This document shows positions 52,522 through 61,730 of a stretch of DNA of 64,000 bases, piece by piece. Location: contig CAZGTU010000016.1 in assembly GCA_964528675.1 (NCBI GenBank), forward strand, positions 1 to 64,000, read 5' to 3'. Position 1 is the first letter of the stretch; each line of letters begins with the position of its first letter. This stretch comes from CAYRTD01 sp964528675 (GTDB lineage: Bacteria > Bacteroidota > Bacteroidia > Bacteroidales > GCA-2748055). A program made the translations under genes and the position numbers. Under the pieces are notes generated by a model. That model saw only the letters and a program-made list of their open reading frames with translations, was not told where the DNA came from and did no database searches.

Positions 52522-55350
52522 ATGAAACCGAAGATAGCATATATTGTCCCGCATACACATTGGGACAGGGAGTGGAGGTATCCGATTTGGAAAAACCGGC
52601 AACTTTTGGTAGAATTTATGGATGAACTCCTGGATACTTTACAGAAAGACGAAAAATATAAATACTTTCATTTGGATGGGCAGGTCATTATCCTTGAAGA
52701 CTACCTGGAAATACGCCCCGAAATGGAAGATATCATCAAAAGGTTTGTGAAAGATGGAAGACTGGGAATAGGTCCATTTTATACATTACCCGATTTGTAT
52801 CCAATTGATGGGGAATGCATTGTGCGTAACATGCAAAAGGGAATGCAGGTTGCGGCCCAATATGGGGGGCATGTAAATGTAGGATACCATTCTTTCGGAT
52901 GGGGGCAAATATCACAGTTTCCCCAGATATATAAAAATCTGGGATTTGACTTTTTAATAGCTGCAAAACACGTGTCCAAAGAGCGTGCCCCCAGGATCGA
53001 GTTCTTATGGGAAAGCCCTGATGGTTCAAGGATTATCACTAGTCGCTTGGGACAACATTCACGAGCCAATTTTTATTTTAACGCATATATTCTATTAAAG
53101 CATAACGTCGATTATGAGGGTGATACGTTTAAATACCTTCCTGGTAAGAACAAAGGAGCCCTGCACAATGCCGATCCCGACAAGCAAAACAATGACTATT
53201 TCTGTTTTGCCCCATCAGATGATTCTTTTTACCCCGAACATATCAAACAAGCCGTTTTAAAAGCATGGGAATCATATGCAGAAACCAACATACAGGATAA
53301 ACGCCTTATTCTGGACGGTAGTGATTTTTCTTCATGCCAGCCATTGCTTCCTGAAATTATCGAAAAAGCGAATGAGGCAGTAGGAGATATTGATTTTGTG
53401 CATAGCAGCTTAAAAGAGTATGTCGACAACGTAATCCCGGATTTACAAAAAATCAAATTAGAGGTAGTAAAAGGTGAATTAAGGGATGGTAGTCCGGCCA
53501 ATTGTACGGGCAACGCGTTGACAACCCGGATGTACCTGAAATTATTGAACCGCAAGGCTCAAAACCTATTGATCGGACAGGCAGAGCCTTTATCTGCCCT
53601 TTTATCTCTTCATGGGCTTGAATATCCGAAGAATTTCCTTGACAAAGCCTGGGAGTTTATGTTCAAATCGCATGCCCACGATTCCATTAATGGAGTAACG
53701 CAGGATAAAACAGCAAACGATGTTGAATATCACCTAAATCAGTCTATTGAAATCGCAGAAACAATTATTGAAAAGGGAATTGGCTTTTTGGCCGGCAATT
53801 TAAATGCCAATGCCCCGGGTAAGGAGGAGCAATTGGTGTTAATCTTCAATGCCCTCCCTCACAAAAGGGAAGATGTTGTTAAACTGGTTATAGATACCCC
53901 GGGGGACAAATGTATTTGGGATTTTGGTTTTGAAGATGAAAAGGGCAATCCGCTTCGTGTTCAGCATGTTTCCAGAACGGAAAGGACTTCTCCGGTATAC
54001 GACATGGATTGTAGGTCATGGCCATATTATCACGATCGTCATGTGATATATCTGGAAACCGGAGAAATACCCTCTTATGGATACAAGGTGGTACGGTTGG
54101 TGCCGGGCAACATTTTTAACCGTCAAGGAGAATGGTGGCCAATTTTGAAACCTTCAACCGGGGATGAAATATCCAGGGCGCCCGGTCAGTTGGAGAATGA
54201 GTTTTTAACTGTGAAGCTGGGTGAAAACAAGGGTACCATTGATATTGTGAATAAAAGTACGGGGAAAGAATTCAAGGGCATGCACTATTTTGTGGATGAA
54301 GGGGATGCCGGTGATTATTGGGTGCATTATCCACATTACTTCAACAAAATGATTGACAGCAGGACTACTGTCCATAGAAGTTGGATAAGCGATAATGGCC
54401 CGTTGTCGGCAACTTTGGTTATTGAAACTACCATGGAAATCCCTGCTTATGGTTATCGCCCGAACAAAGGTATTGAAGGGGTAAGCAAGAGAAGTGATAA
54501 AACCGTGAAAATGGTGATTTCTTCCGAATTTATATTAAAAAAAGGGAGTAAAGCACTTAAGGTAAAAACCACGGTTGACAATGTAGCCAAAGACCATCGC
54601 TTACGGCTGTATTTCCCCACCGGGATACCTGCAAAAGAAATATGTGCCGATGGTCATTTCATCGTCGAAAACAGACCCGTGGAACCCAGAAAGGACAAAA
54701 ACGGGGAGTTTTATCCCGGGATGCAAACACTTCCAATGAACAAGTTTGTGGATGTTTCTGATGGACGGGATGGGTTCGGTATCCTAACGAATAGTATCGG
54801 GGAATATGAAATGCTGAGGGATTCGGATAATACATTGGCCTTGACATTGTTCAGAAGTGTTGAAAACCGTATTTGCACCGAATTCAGGGCATCAGGATAC
54901 TTTCCGGAACAGGATGGCGGACAATCCCTCCGGCAGATGACTTTTGAGTATGCTATTTTCCCCCATGATTCAAATTGGGAGAAGACAGGCATGTCAAAGC
55001 ATGCTGATATGTTTAATGTACCCACTTTGGCCTATCAGTTTATGCCTTCGAAAAATGGTAAGATGTCATTGTCTAAAAGTTTACTGGATGTTTCGCTTTC
55101 TTCCGTTTCGGTTTCAGCGCTTAAAAAAGCCGAAGATGGTAATGGGTTAATTGTAAGGCTGTACAACCCGTCTCAGAAAGAAGAAGAAATTACCCTTGTG
55201 TTTGACAAGGCAGTTAGTGCCGTTACCGAATGCAATTTAATTGAAGAGGATAAAAGTCAGTTAAACTTTAAAGATGGCATAATTAAAGTGAAACTGAATA
55301 AAGGTGAAATAAAAACACTAAGTGTAGGGTATACGCACTCGGGTGCTTAA
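52522..55350 (+). CDS. GH38-like alpha-mannosidase with altered nucleophile motif
   Basis: 942-residue cytoplasmic protein (no signal; ATG 52522 preferred to TTG 52519). Zinc-site motif VPHTHWDREWRYPIW at 9-23 is canonical for GH38, as is KSHAHDSINGVTQDK (the later zinc His). The segment that normally carries the nucleophile and zinc-ligand Asp (PDTFGH or IDPFGH type) reads VGYHSFGWGQISQFPQIYKN. Aligned on the shared PQI, the Asp position is Phe, so the canonical nucleophile appears to be absent. The C-terminal beta domains (about 440-940) look normal for GH38. It may be a divergent subfamily with another nucleophile, or a non-hydrolytic homologue. By context it would act on alpha-mannosides or mannosylglycerate-like compounds. 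Confidence 0.8.
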   Translation: MKPKIAYIVPHTHWDREWRYPIWKNRQLLVEFMDELLDTLQKDEKYKYFHLDGQVIILEDYLEIRPEMEDIIKRFVKDGRLGIGPFYTLPDLYPIDGECIVRNMQKGMQVAAQYGGHVNVGYHSFGWGQISQFPQIYKNLGFDFLIAAKHVSKERAPRIEFLWESPDGSRIITSRLGQHSRANFYFNAYILLKHNVDYEGDTFKYLPGKNKGALHNADPDKQNNDYFCFAPSDDSFYPEHIKQAVLKAWESYAETNIQDKRLILDGSDFSSCQPLLPEIIEKANEAVGDIDFVHSSLKEYVDNVIPDLQKIKLEVVKGELRDGSPANCTGNALTTRMYLKLLNRKAQNLLIGQAEPLSALLSLHGLEYPKNFLDKAWEFMFKSHAHDSINGVTQDKTANDVEYHLNQSIEIAETIIEKGIGFLAGNLNANAPGKEEQLVLIFNALPHKREDVVKLVIDTPGDKCIWDFGFEDEKGNPLRVQHVSRTERTSPVYDMDCRSWPYYHDRHVIYLETGEIPSYGYKVVRLVPGNIFNRQGEWWPILKPSTGDEISRAPGQLENEFLTVKLGENKGTIDIVNKSTGKEFKGMHYFVDEGDAGDYWVHYPHYFNKMIDSRTTVHRSWISDNGPLSATLVIETTMEIPAYGYRPNKGIEGVSKRSDKTVKMVISSEFILKKGSKALKVKTTVDNVAKDHRLRLYFPTGIPAKEICADGHFIVENRPVEPRKDKNGEFYPGMQTLPMNKFVDVSDGRDGFGILTNSIGEYEMLRDSDNTLALTLFRSVENRICTEFRASGYFPEQDGGQSLRQMTFEYAIFPHDSNWEKTGMSKHADMFNVPTLAYQFMPSKNGKMSLSKSLLDVSLSSVSVSALKKAEDGNGLIVRLYNPSQKEEEITLVFDKAVSAVTECNLIEEDKSQLNFKDGIIKVKLNKGEIKTLSVGYTHSGA

Positions 55351-55470
55351 GCCCGTCGTTTTCCGGTGTCTCTATCATGATGTGGAGTTGTGTATGCCTG
55401 GTATTAACCAGAACTTTGTTTTAGTGGGTGCAAAAGCATTTGAATATATAATTTTACGAAATAAGGATTA

Positions 55471-57045
55471 ATGGAAATACATGAGCATTTGCATAGCTGG
55501 GACTTTATAATTGTATTGATTTATATATTGATATTGATATCCATAGGTTCATGGGTAAGTTTCAGGAAAAAAAGAAAAAGTGGGGCCAATTTGTTTTTGG
55601 CAGGCCATTCATTAAACTGGTCTAGTATTGGATTAACGATGTGGGGCACCAATGTCGGCCCTTCTATGCTGATTGCAACAGCCAGTATAGGTTATACAAC
55701 CGGAATTGTTGCTGGCAATTTCTCCTGGTATGCATTCCCATTCATATTATTGCTTGCTTTTGTGTTTGCACCCATTTATAAAAAAACAGGAATTTCCACA
55801 CTGCCAGAATTCATAGGTACAAGATTTAACAGACATTCCCGCTATTATTTGGCATGGTATACCATCGCCACCATACTTATTTCCTGGCTTGGCTTAACAT
55901 TGTATGCAGGTGGGATTCTTGTAAGTCAAATATTGAATGTACCCCTTTTTGTCTCGGTAATAATACTTATCGTTATTGCTGCTTTTTTTTCCATAGCCGG
56001 GGGACTTGAGGCAATTGCTTTTACCAATGTTTTTCAGATGATCCTGTTGATTTTGGTATCATTTGTTTTTGTTATCATTGGCCTTACCAAAATAGAAAAT
56101 ATTTCTGCCTCTTTTTCCAGTTTGCCGGAATCTTACTGGGAATTGTTACTCCCCCTGGACAATAAAGACTATCCATGGCTGGCTATAATGTTAGGTTATC
56201 CCGTTCTTGGAATATGGTTTTGGTGTACCGATCAATCCATGGTACAATCAGTACTTGGGGCAAAAAGCTTGAAACAGGGTCAATTAGGAACCAATTTTAC
56301 CGCCTGGCTTAAAATTCTGGACGTACCTTTGTTTATTTTACCAGGAATTATATGCTTCATATTATTCCCAAACCTGGATGATCCAAACGAGGCTTATATG
56401 ACATTGGTTACAAGAACTTTACCAGTAGGTATGGTTGGGTTGATTATGGCAGTATTGATCGCCTCTTTAATTAGCACCATTGATGCTGCCTTAAACTCGT
56501 TGAGTACCATTTTCACGCTCGACATCTATGCAAAAAACAAACCTCATCTTCCCCAATACAAAATAGTCAGAACCGGAAGAATTGTAAATGTCATAGGTGC
56601 AGTACTTGGGGTTATTATTGCCCTTTCCGTGGATAAAATCAAAGGCCTGGACCTCTTCAGCCTTTTCCAGGCTATTTTAGGCTTTCTTGCGCCCCCTATT
56701 TCTGCAGTTTTCATGGTAGGGGTGCTATGGAAAAGGGCCACCCCTCTTGCAGCTAATTTTGTTTTATCCATAGGAGCAATTACCAGCCTGTTAACCGGAA
56801 TTATTTATTTGTCAGGATGGCCTGGTAAAGATTTTTGGCCACATTTTCTACTCCTTTCTTTCTTTATTTTTATAGGACTTTCCATTTTAATGATAATAAT
56901 TTCATTGATTAGCAGGGATACAGGTAAAAATCAAGACTTAACCGTTTTTAGCACCAAATCCGGACTTTATAAACCCGGAAAAAAAGTTGTTCTTCTTTGG
57001 GCAATATTGGTGTTGGTTATGATTATTTTATATTTTATTTTCTAG
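55471..57045 (+). CDS. SSS-family sodium:solute symporter (intact parent of later fragments)
   Basis: 524-residue sodium symporter with about 13-14 membrane segments: LFLAGHSLNWSSIGLTMWGT, LPEFIGTRFNRHSRY, FFSIAGGLEAIAFTNVFQM, LGYPVLGIWFWCTDQSMVQS and AVLIASLISTIDAALNSLST. It shares the family blocks of the symporter at 11402. It follows the GH38-like gene after 120 bp and probably brings in the sugar used by the LacI operon. Pieces of this gene (55931-56106 and 56874-57042) recur almost unchanged at 61383-61727. Confidence 0.92.
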   Translation: MEIHEHLHSWDFIIVLIYILILISIGSWVSFRKKRKSGANLFLAGHSLNWSSIGLTMWGTNVGPSMLIATASIGYTTGIVAGNFSWYAFPFILLLAFVFAPIYKKTGISTLPEFIGTRFNRHSRYYLAWYTIATILISWLGLTLYAGGILVSQILNVPLFVSVIILIVIAAFFSIAGGLEAIAFTNVFQMILLILVSFVFVIIGLTKIENISASFSSLPESYWELLLPLDNKDYPWLAIMLGYPVLGIWFWCTDQSMVQSVLGAKSLKQGQLGTNFTAWLKILDVPLFILPGIICFILFPNLDDPNEAYMTLVTRTLPVGMVGLIMAVLIASLISTIDAALNSLSTIFTLDIYAKNKPHLPQYKIVRTGRIVNVIGAVLGVIIALSVDKIKGLDLFSLFQAILGFLAPPISAVFMVGVLWKRATPLAANFVLSIGAITSLLTGIIYLSGWPGKDFWPHFLLLSFFIFIGLSILMIIISLISRDTGKNQDLTVFSTKSGLYKPGKKVVLLWAILVLVMIILYFIF

Positions 57046-57285
57046 CTGGGTACCAACTTATTTCATAAATGATTTAAGCAACCGTTTCTGCTTTTTTATG
57101 ATTCACATTCCGTGGACCATACTTGTTCCTCTCATATTAGAATTAATAGTTATATTTTTCAGCAGTAAGTTCAAAATTTATTGGTTAGGAAAACAAAGGT
57201 TCTATCTGTTTCCTGATCCTAGAACTTAACCCTTCGGAGCTTTTTGGATATTGTTTCGAAACATAAAAGCCTGAAAGTTTACCAA

Positions 57286-57381
57286 TTACTTGTTCCCATC
57301 ATATTTCTTGACAAACTTGTCAAATATTCGTTGTGGTAAAAACTCAACGATTTGAGCAAAAACATATTTTCCCTGATTCAT
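57286..57381 (-). mobile_element. IS4-family transposase N-terminal fragment
   Basis: From the ATG at 57381 (minus strand) the frame reads MNQGKYVFAQIVEFLPQRIF followed by DKFVKKYDGNK and a stop at 57286. This matches the conserved start of Bacteroidota IS4-type (DUF4372 plus DDE_Tnp_1) transposases as I know them, where about 380 residues are expected. The remaining catalytic domain is missing and the sequence to 57190 is degenerate. It sits exactly between an intact symporter gene and a truncated one, so it marks a past insertion and deletion event. Confidence 0.75.
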
Positions 57382-57406
57382 TGTTAGCCATATTTTTAGG
57401 CTAACA
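57382..57406. repeat. 8-bp perfect inverted repeat (hairpin) upstream of the transposase fragment
   Basis: TGTTAGCC and GGCTAACA separated by 9 bases (ATATTTTTA). It lies immediately upstream of the transposase fragment start. It may be part of the insertion sequence leader that limits transposase expression. Confidence 0.55.
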
Positions 57407-57507
57407 TAATCATTTCAAATCGTCACCATGGAAAAATGCTCGCAAAACGTGAATTATCAATGATTTCAAGGAACGAAATTTAATTTTTAGTAGACACTAA
57501 TTAGTCC

Positions 57508-58074
57508 TTATGAAAAATAACTCCATAGCACCATGGCTGTTATTGCAACAAAAACGGAGAATATAATGTTTAATACCAATGCCGTTGATAGCTTCGTAGT
57601 TTTTAGTGAATCTTTGGAGATGACAATACTTTCAATTTGAAGCATTTTTTCTGGTTTTTCGGAAGTGAAGACACTTACGGCTACGAGTAACAGGCAACAA
57701 AATACAAATGCATAAATACAATACATTAAAAAAGGTATTTCAACAAAAAGTCCAAAGATACCTATATCATGACTACTCGAAAGAATATCCATTAGAAGCC
57801 TGGCAGCCCCAATAATTCCGCCGGCAATAAGGGTAATAATAGCAGCCTTGCCTGTAGCTTTTTTCCAGAACATGCCCACTAAAAACACGGCGGTTACCGG
57901 TGGGCTTATATATGCCTGAACGGCTTGCAGGTATTGGTATATTTGGTTGCTCATATGCCTGATAACAGGAATCCAGAATACCCCGATTATAACTACAACC
58001 CCAGTAAAAATTCGCCCAACCAAAACTAATTTTTTCTTGCTGGCACCTGGCTTAATTTTACGGTAATTGTTCCA
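57508..58074 (-). pseudogene. Truncated SSS symporter (C-terminal third)
   Basis: The recognisable frame starts without an initiator at 58074 (WNNYRKIKPGASKKKLVLVG), an SSS linker block that normally lies around residue 330-350. It continues through FWIPVIRHMSNQIYQYLQAV, YISPPVTAVFLVGMFWKKAT and four hydrophobic segments to the stop at 57508. An in-frame TGA lies a few codons upstream at 58093-58095. About 330 N-terminal residues are missing; the fragment abuts the GH31 gene. It is a different symporter from the one at 55471 (resembling the sodium/glucose-type branch). Confidence 0.8.
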
Positions 58075-58110
58075 TTGAAGGGCATTTCTGTTTCACTTAC
58101 TGCTATTTTT

Positions 58111-60234
58111 TTATAATCGTTCAAATACAGGTATAATATCAACCGGGGCTTTTACCTCAATCCATTCACCCACTGATGTTGTTATTTGGTTATCCCAAAA
58201 ATTCTTCCATGTACCTTTGGGAAAATATACTTTTTTAGATGTAGCCCTATCTTCAACTACTGGCGCCACAAGGTATTTGTTGCCAAACATGTATTGGTAT
58301 TCACAAAACCAGGTTTTATTATCATCTGGAAATTCCAGCATCATATGACGGATTAGCGGGGTCCCTGTTTCCCGGTATTTTTTTGACATTTCCCTGATAT
58401 AGGGCACCAGGTCCATATGAATTTGTGCATACTTTTTAAAGTATTCAAACGATTCGGGGTCAGTCCATATATCAACGGCAGTAGGTTTATTAGTCCAAAG
58501 GTGGTCACGCATTAACGAGGTAAACGTACCAAATTGTACCCAGCGCTTCCATAATTCTTTTGAGGGCGAATCGCACAAAATATCGGTCGTCCAATTGCTA
58601 TATCCGCTTAAGCCGCACGATATGCCAGCGGTAACGGCTGTGGGATAGCCCATTATTTTGTTCCAGTTTGAATGTTGGTCGCCAGCCCATATCATTGGCG
58701 AATATTTAGCCGAACCAGCCGAACCACTTCTTGAAAAGGCTACTATATCCTCCTTTATGGAAGTGCTTAATTTATAAGTTAACTGATGATAAACTAAATT
58801 GTAAATATTGGCATATTGATCGTGAGTTATGCCGTAATCCTTATCAAAGTCAAGTGGTAGCCATGTATTTGTTTCGTTGTCAAGCGAATATAATATGTCG
58901 CCAAAGTCTTCCATCCAGCCATCAAAATTATATTGTTTTAATATGGTTGATAGTATATTTTCCCATACAGTACCCATTTCGGGGTTAAAAAAATCGTATT
59001 GCCCTTCGATAGAAAAATTACTAAACCTTGGCGGTAAAAAATCAGTCACAGGATGCAGGATATAGCCATTTGCAACGTAGAAGTTATACTTTGGGTTGTT
59101 GCCCCCTTCAATAAAAAGTGTGTCAAATTCGAAATGTCTCAAATAGGATAAAACTTTATACCCGAGATTATGCAACGAGTCTGTAATACGGCGGAAATCG
59201 GGATAAACACTTTGGCTCCAAAAAGGGAATCCTGTTGAAGTAGCGGGATCTTCGAAATCGAATAACCAAATGGCCGAAACAGGCATGCCTGCATCTTTTA
59301 AATAATTTGCCTTCCTGAACACCGAATCCGGGCCTTCAAGCAGGTTTATCCATACACCATGTCCCCATTCGGGTACTTCTGGCTGTCGGCCAACCAAATT
59401 TGTGTACTTTTCGAGTACTTTTTTGGGTGTTGGTGCATGAAACGTATAAAATTGCAAATCGGGTTTTTTCATTGAAACGGTAAAAGATTCACCTGCATCG
59501 CTAAATTTCAAAAACATGGTAGATGCATTATCAAAATACCACCCCTCTCCCCCTGGTGTCATAACAAAAGGCACTTGAAGGTACGACGGCTGATATTGCT
59601 TTACTCCTGCCGAATCTTGAACAAGCTGTTTTGAAGCAACCGGACGGTTTTGAGGTTGGTTTGGAATAGCTAATCCATTTAAACAACTACCCACGAACCG
59701 TTCACCACCGCCATAAAACGGACCATCGGTTTCAATAAGCAGTTTCAGGGAATCTGCTTTAAACGAAGCTTTTGTGTCAACTTCCCAGAAAAAACCACCG
59801 TTTATTCCTGACAGCTTTAAAATCACACCTTCAATATTTGTTTTGAAATCAATGGTGCTCTTTTCTTTTGTAAATGATTTTATTTCATTCACAATTTTTT
59901 GTTGTCCATCTTTAGCAATAAATTTCAGGGTAATGGCCTGATTTTTACTGGTACCTTCACAAATAATCCTGAAAGGCTCGAAAAATACGCTAACACTGTC
60001 GTGATAAATGCTAAGGGTAACCTTGTCATCAGATTCATCCAGGATAACTGGTGGCTTTATGGCAACTTCGGCACCAGCTATACATAAAGGGCTAAAATAA
60101 TCGGCATTTAATTGATTATTAAGGTTTTCATATACCGTATTTTGGCTAAATTCATTCTTGTTCTCTCCCGGTTTGCAGGCAAAAAATAAAAATGAACAGA
60201 TAAAACACAGGCTCCGGTTAACAAGTATTTTCAT
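58111..60234 (-). CDS. GH31 alpha-glycosidase lipoprotein
   Basis: 707 residues from the ATG at 60234; an earlier in-frame start at 60282 would give a poor signal. Lipobox FLFFAC (Cys20) indicates an anchored exported enzyme. GH31 domains: N-terminal beta-sandwich (about 30-270), TIM barrel with the nucleophile in FDGWMEDFGDILYS (Asp443) and the acid/base in MIWAGDQHSNWN (Asp519), then a C-terminal sandwich ending KAPVDIIPVFERL. The GWMEDFG form resembles the sulfoquinovosidase and oligosaccharide branches more than the WxDMNE form of maltases, but the sulfonate-binding residues cannot be confirmed by eye. It is divergent from the AraC regulator, which is its most likely regulator. Confidence 0.9.
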   Translation of the reverse strand: MKILVNRSLCFICSFLFFACKPGENKNEFSQNTVYENLNNQLNADYFSPLCIAGAEVAIKPPVILDESDDKVTLSIYHDSVSVFFEPFRIICEGTSKNQAITLKFIAKDGQQKIVNEIKSFTKEKSTIDFKTNIEGVILKLSGINGGFFWEVDTKASFKADSLKLLIETDGPFYGGGERFVGSCLNGLAIPNQPQNRPVASKQLVQDSAGVKQYQPSYLQVPFVMTPGGEGWYFDNASTMFLKFSDAGESFTVSMKKPDLQFYTFHAPTPKKVLEKYTNLVGRQPEVPEWGHGVWINLLEGPDSVFRKANYLKDAGMPVSAIWLFDFEDPATSTGFPFWSQSVYPDFRRITDSLHNLGYKVLSYLRHFEFDTLFIEGGNNPKYNFYVANGYILHPVTDFLPPRFSNFSIEGQYDFFNPEMGTVWENILSTILKQYNFDGWMEDFGDILYSLDNETNTWLPLDFDKDYGITHDQYANIYNLVYHQLTYKLSTSIKEDIVAFSRSGSAGSAKYSPMIWAGDQHSNWNKIMGYPTAVTAGISCGLSGYSNWTTDILCDSPSKELWKRWVQFGTFTSLMRDHLWTNKPTAVDIWTDPESFEYFKKYAQIHMDLVPYIREMSKKYRETGTPLIRHMMLEFPDDNKTWFCEYQYMFGNKYLVAPVVEDRATSKKVYFPKGTWKNFWDNQITTSVGEWIEVKAPVDIIPVFERL

Positions 60235-60347
60235 AATGACTGATTTAAACAAAACAAACAATTTACTATCATCTAAATACAAAGCTATTACATAATAATT
60301 TGTTAAACTTCCATTATATTAAAATACAGGATAATGGACATTATGTA

Positions 60348-60355
60348 TATATTTG
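60348..60355 (+). promoter_or_regulatory. Bacteroidota -7 element TATATTTG before araC-type gene
   Basis: Exact TAnnTTTG match ending 28 bp before the ATG at 60384, in the 149-bp divergent region. The octamer AATGGACA appears twice nearby (60333-60340 and 60383-60390) and could be part of a direct-repeat regulator site. Confidence 0.45.
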
Positions 60356-60383
60356 GAACATAAGTTAAAAAAGCCCCAGTACA

Positions 60384-61313
60384 ATGGACAATTTTTTGTA
60401 CATGAGCAAAAAGGCCAGGATTTTGGATTCGATGCCTGAAATAGCTTCAAATTCCGTAGATAAACTGAATAACTATCCTTTTATAAGGGAATTTGGCTGC
60501 CAAAAGTTTGACACGGTAGTGCCTCGCTCTCTCAACCCTCATTACAACAAGGGCATCGAGGTATGCTATATTGTATCAGGAAAATTCAGGTGGAAAGTGG
60601 AAGATAAAGAATACTTATTGTTCCCGGGCGACTGCTTTGTTACCTGCCCTTACGAAAGGCATGGTGGCGTTGATGGATTTCTTGATTTGGGTACGCTGTT
60701 TTGGATTATTATTGAACCTGAAAAATTTGATAAGAATTCTTGCTTCATGTTGGGTGATTGGTCCGGGATACCCGCCTATGAGCAGAAAAAACTGGGTGAA
60801 ATTTTACAAAATAAAACATGGCACAAGTTTAAAAACGAAGGAATTAAAACCATTTTTCTCCATCTGTTTAACGAAATAAAGAATCAGGATTGTTTTTCGG
60901 ACTTTATCATTAAAAAACTAAGCGTATCATTGCTCATTGAAACCTGCAGAAGTATAATTGCTGTTAATGAAGACAATAACTATACAGACGGGTTTGTTGA
61001 TGTTCTGAACAGGTATATTTTAAATAATATCCATAATAACATAACACTTCATGAACTGTCACGGTATTTCAAGGTTTCGGAATCGTCGCTTAATAAAAAA
61101 ATAAAAAGGCTTACCGGTTATACACCCATCAACTATGTAATAAACCAGCGACTTGAACAGGCTAAATACCTGATGATGGTAACCGGAAAAACCATTACCA
61201 GTATTGCTCACGACTGTGGATTTTATTCCTCTCAATATTTCTCGGATACCTTTAAAAAGTGGCATGGAATAAGTCCGGGAGAATACCGCAAAAATAGCAT
61301 AAATGAACCTTGA
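60384..61313 (+). CDS. AraC-family transcriptional regulator
   Basis: 309-residue regulator. The N-terminal cupin-type effector domain (about 40-130: HYNKGIEVCYIVSGKFRWKV, LLFPGDCFVTCPYERHGG) binds a sugar ligand in related proteins. The C-terminal double helix-turn-helix (about 205-305) shows ITLHELSRYFKVSESSLNKK and ITSIAHDCGFYSSQYFSDTF followed by HGISPGEYRK, the hallmark of the family. It faces away from the GH31 gene and probably activates it. The segment immediately downstream is the partial symporter copy, so whatever originally followed has been replaced. Confidence 0.93.
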   Translation: MDNFLYMSKKARILDSMPEIASNSVDKLNNYPFIREFGCQKFDTVVPRSLNPHYNKGIEVCYIVSGKFRWKVEDKEYLLFPGDCFVTCPYERHGGVDGFLDLGTLFWIIIEPEKFDKNSCFMLGDWSGIPAYEQKKLGEILQNKTWHKFKNEGIKTIFLHLFNEIKNQDCFSDFIIKKLSVSLLIETCRSIIAVNEDNNYTDGFVDVLNRYILNNIHNNITLHELSRYFKVSESSLNKKIKRLTGYTPINYVINQRLEQAKYLMMVTGKTITSIAHDCGFYSSQYFSDTFKKWHGISPGEYRKNSINEP

Positions 61314-61382
61314 TAATAATATCCGAATCAACCTTTAGGACCACCTCAGCGCCAACAGCCCTGCCACCGTCCACCAAAACTA

Positions 61383-61730
61383 TATTGAATGTCCCTCTTT
61401 TTGTCTCGGTAATAATACTTATCGTTATTGCTGCTTTTTTTTCCATAGCCGGGGGACTTGAGGCAATTGCTTTTACCAATGTTTTTCAGATGATCCTGTT
61501 GATTTTGGTATCATTTGTTTTTGTTATCATTGGCCTTACCAAAATAGAAAATATTTCTAGGACTTTCCATTTTAATGATAATAATTTCATTGATTCGCAG
61601 GGATACAGGTAAAAATCAAGACTTAACCGTTTTTAGCACCAAATCCGGACTTTATAAACCCGGAAAAAAAGTTGTTCTTCTTTGGGCAATATTGGTGTTG
61701 GTTATGATTATTTTATATTTTATTTTCTAA
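61383..61730 (+). pseudogene. Internally deleted copy of the 55471 SSS symporter
   Basis: 61383-61558 copies 55931-56106, and 61559-61730 copies 56874-57045, with 767 bp between them missing. Only about four single-base differences are visible in the 348 bp. The deletion is out of frame, so after ENIS the reading changes to RTFHFNDNNFIDSQG and stops. The copy has neither the gene's start nor its central membrane segments and cannot be functional. The 66 bp before it (61314-61382) is unrelated to the parent. Confidence 0.9.

Larger units (their letters stand above)
57046..57507. other. 462-bp gap with IS4-family scar
   Basis: No intact gene. The first about 75 bp resembles the sequence downstream of the partial symporter copy at 61731 (shared words such as GATTTA-GCAACC-TTTCTGCTTTTTT). 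The middle holds the transposase fragment and a hairpin described separately. The end, ATTTTTAGTAGACACTAATTAG at 57484-57505, may be an insertion-sequence end. Confidence 0.6.

Noticed and set aside
57308..57323. TTGACAA-AC-TTGTCAA palindrome as an operator
   Set aside because: It lies within the transposase fragment coding for FDKFVKK, so it is more simply explained as coding sequence.
61314..61382. Frame joined to the partial symporter copy, and opposite-strand reading VDGGRAVGAEVVLKVDSD
   Set aside because: Too short to identify; may be a scrap of another gene but cannot be supported.
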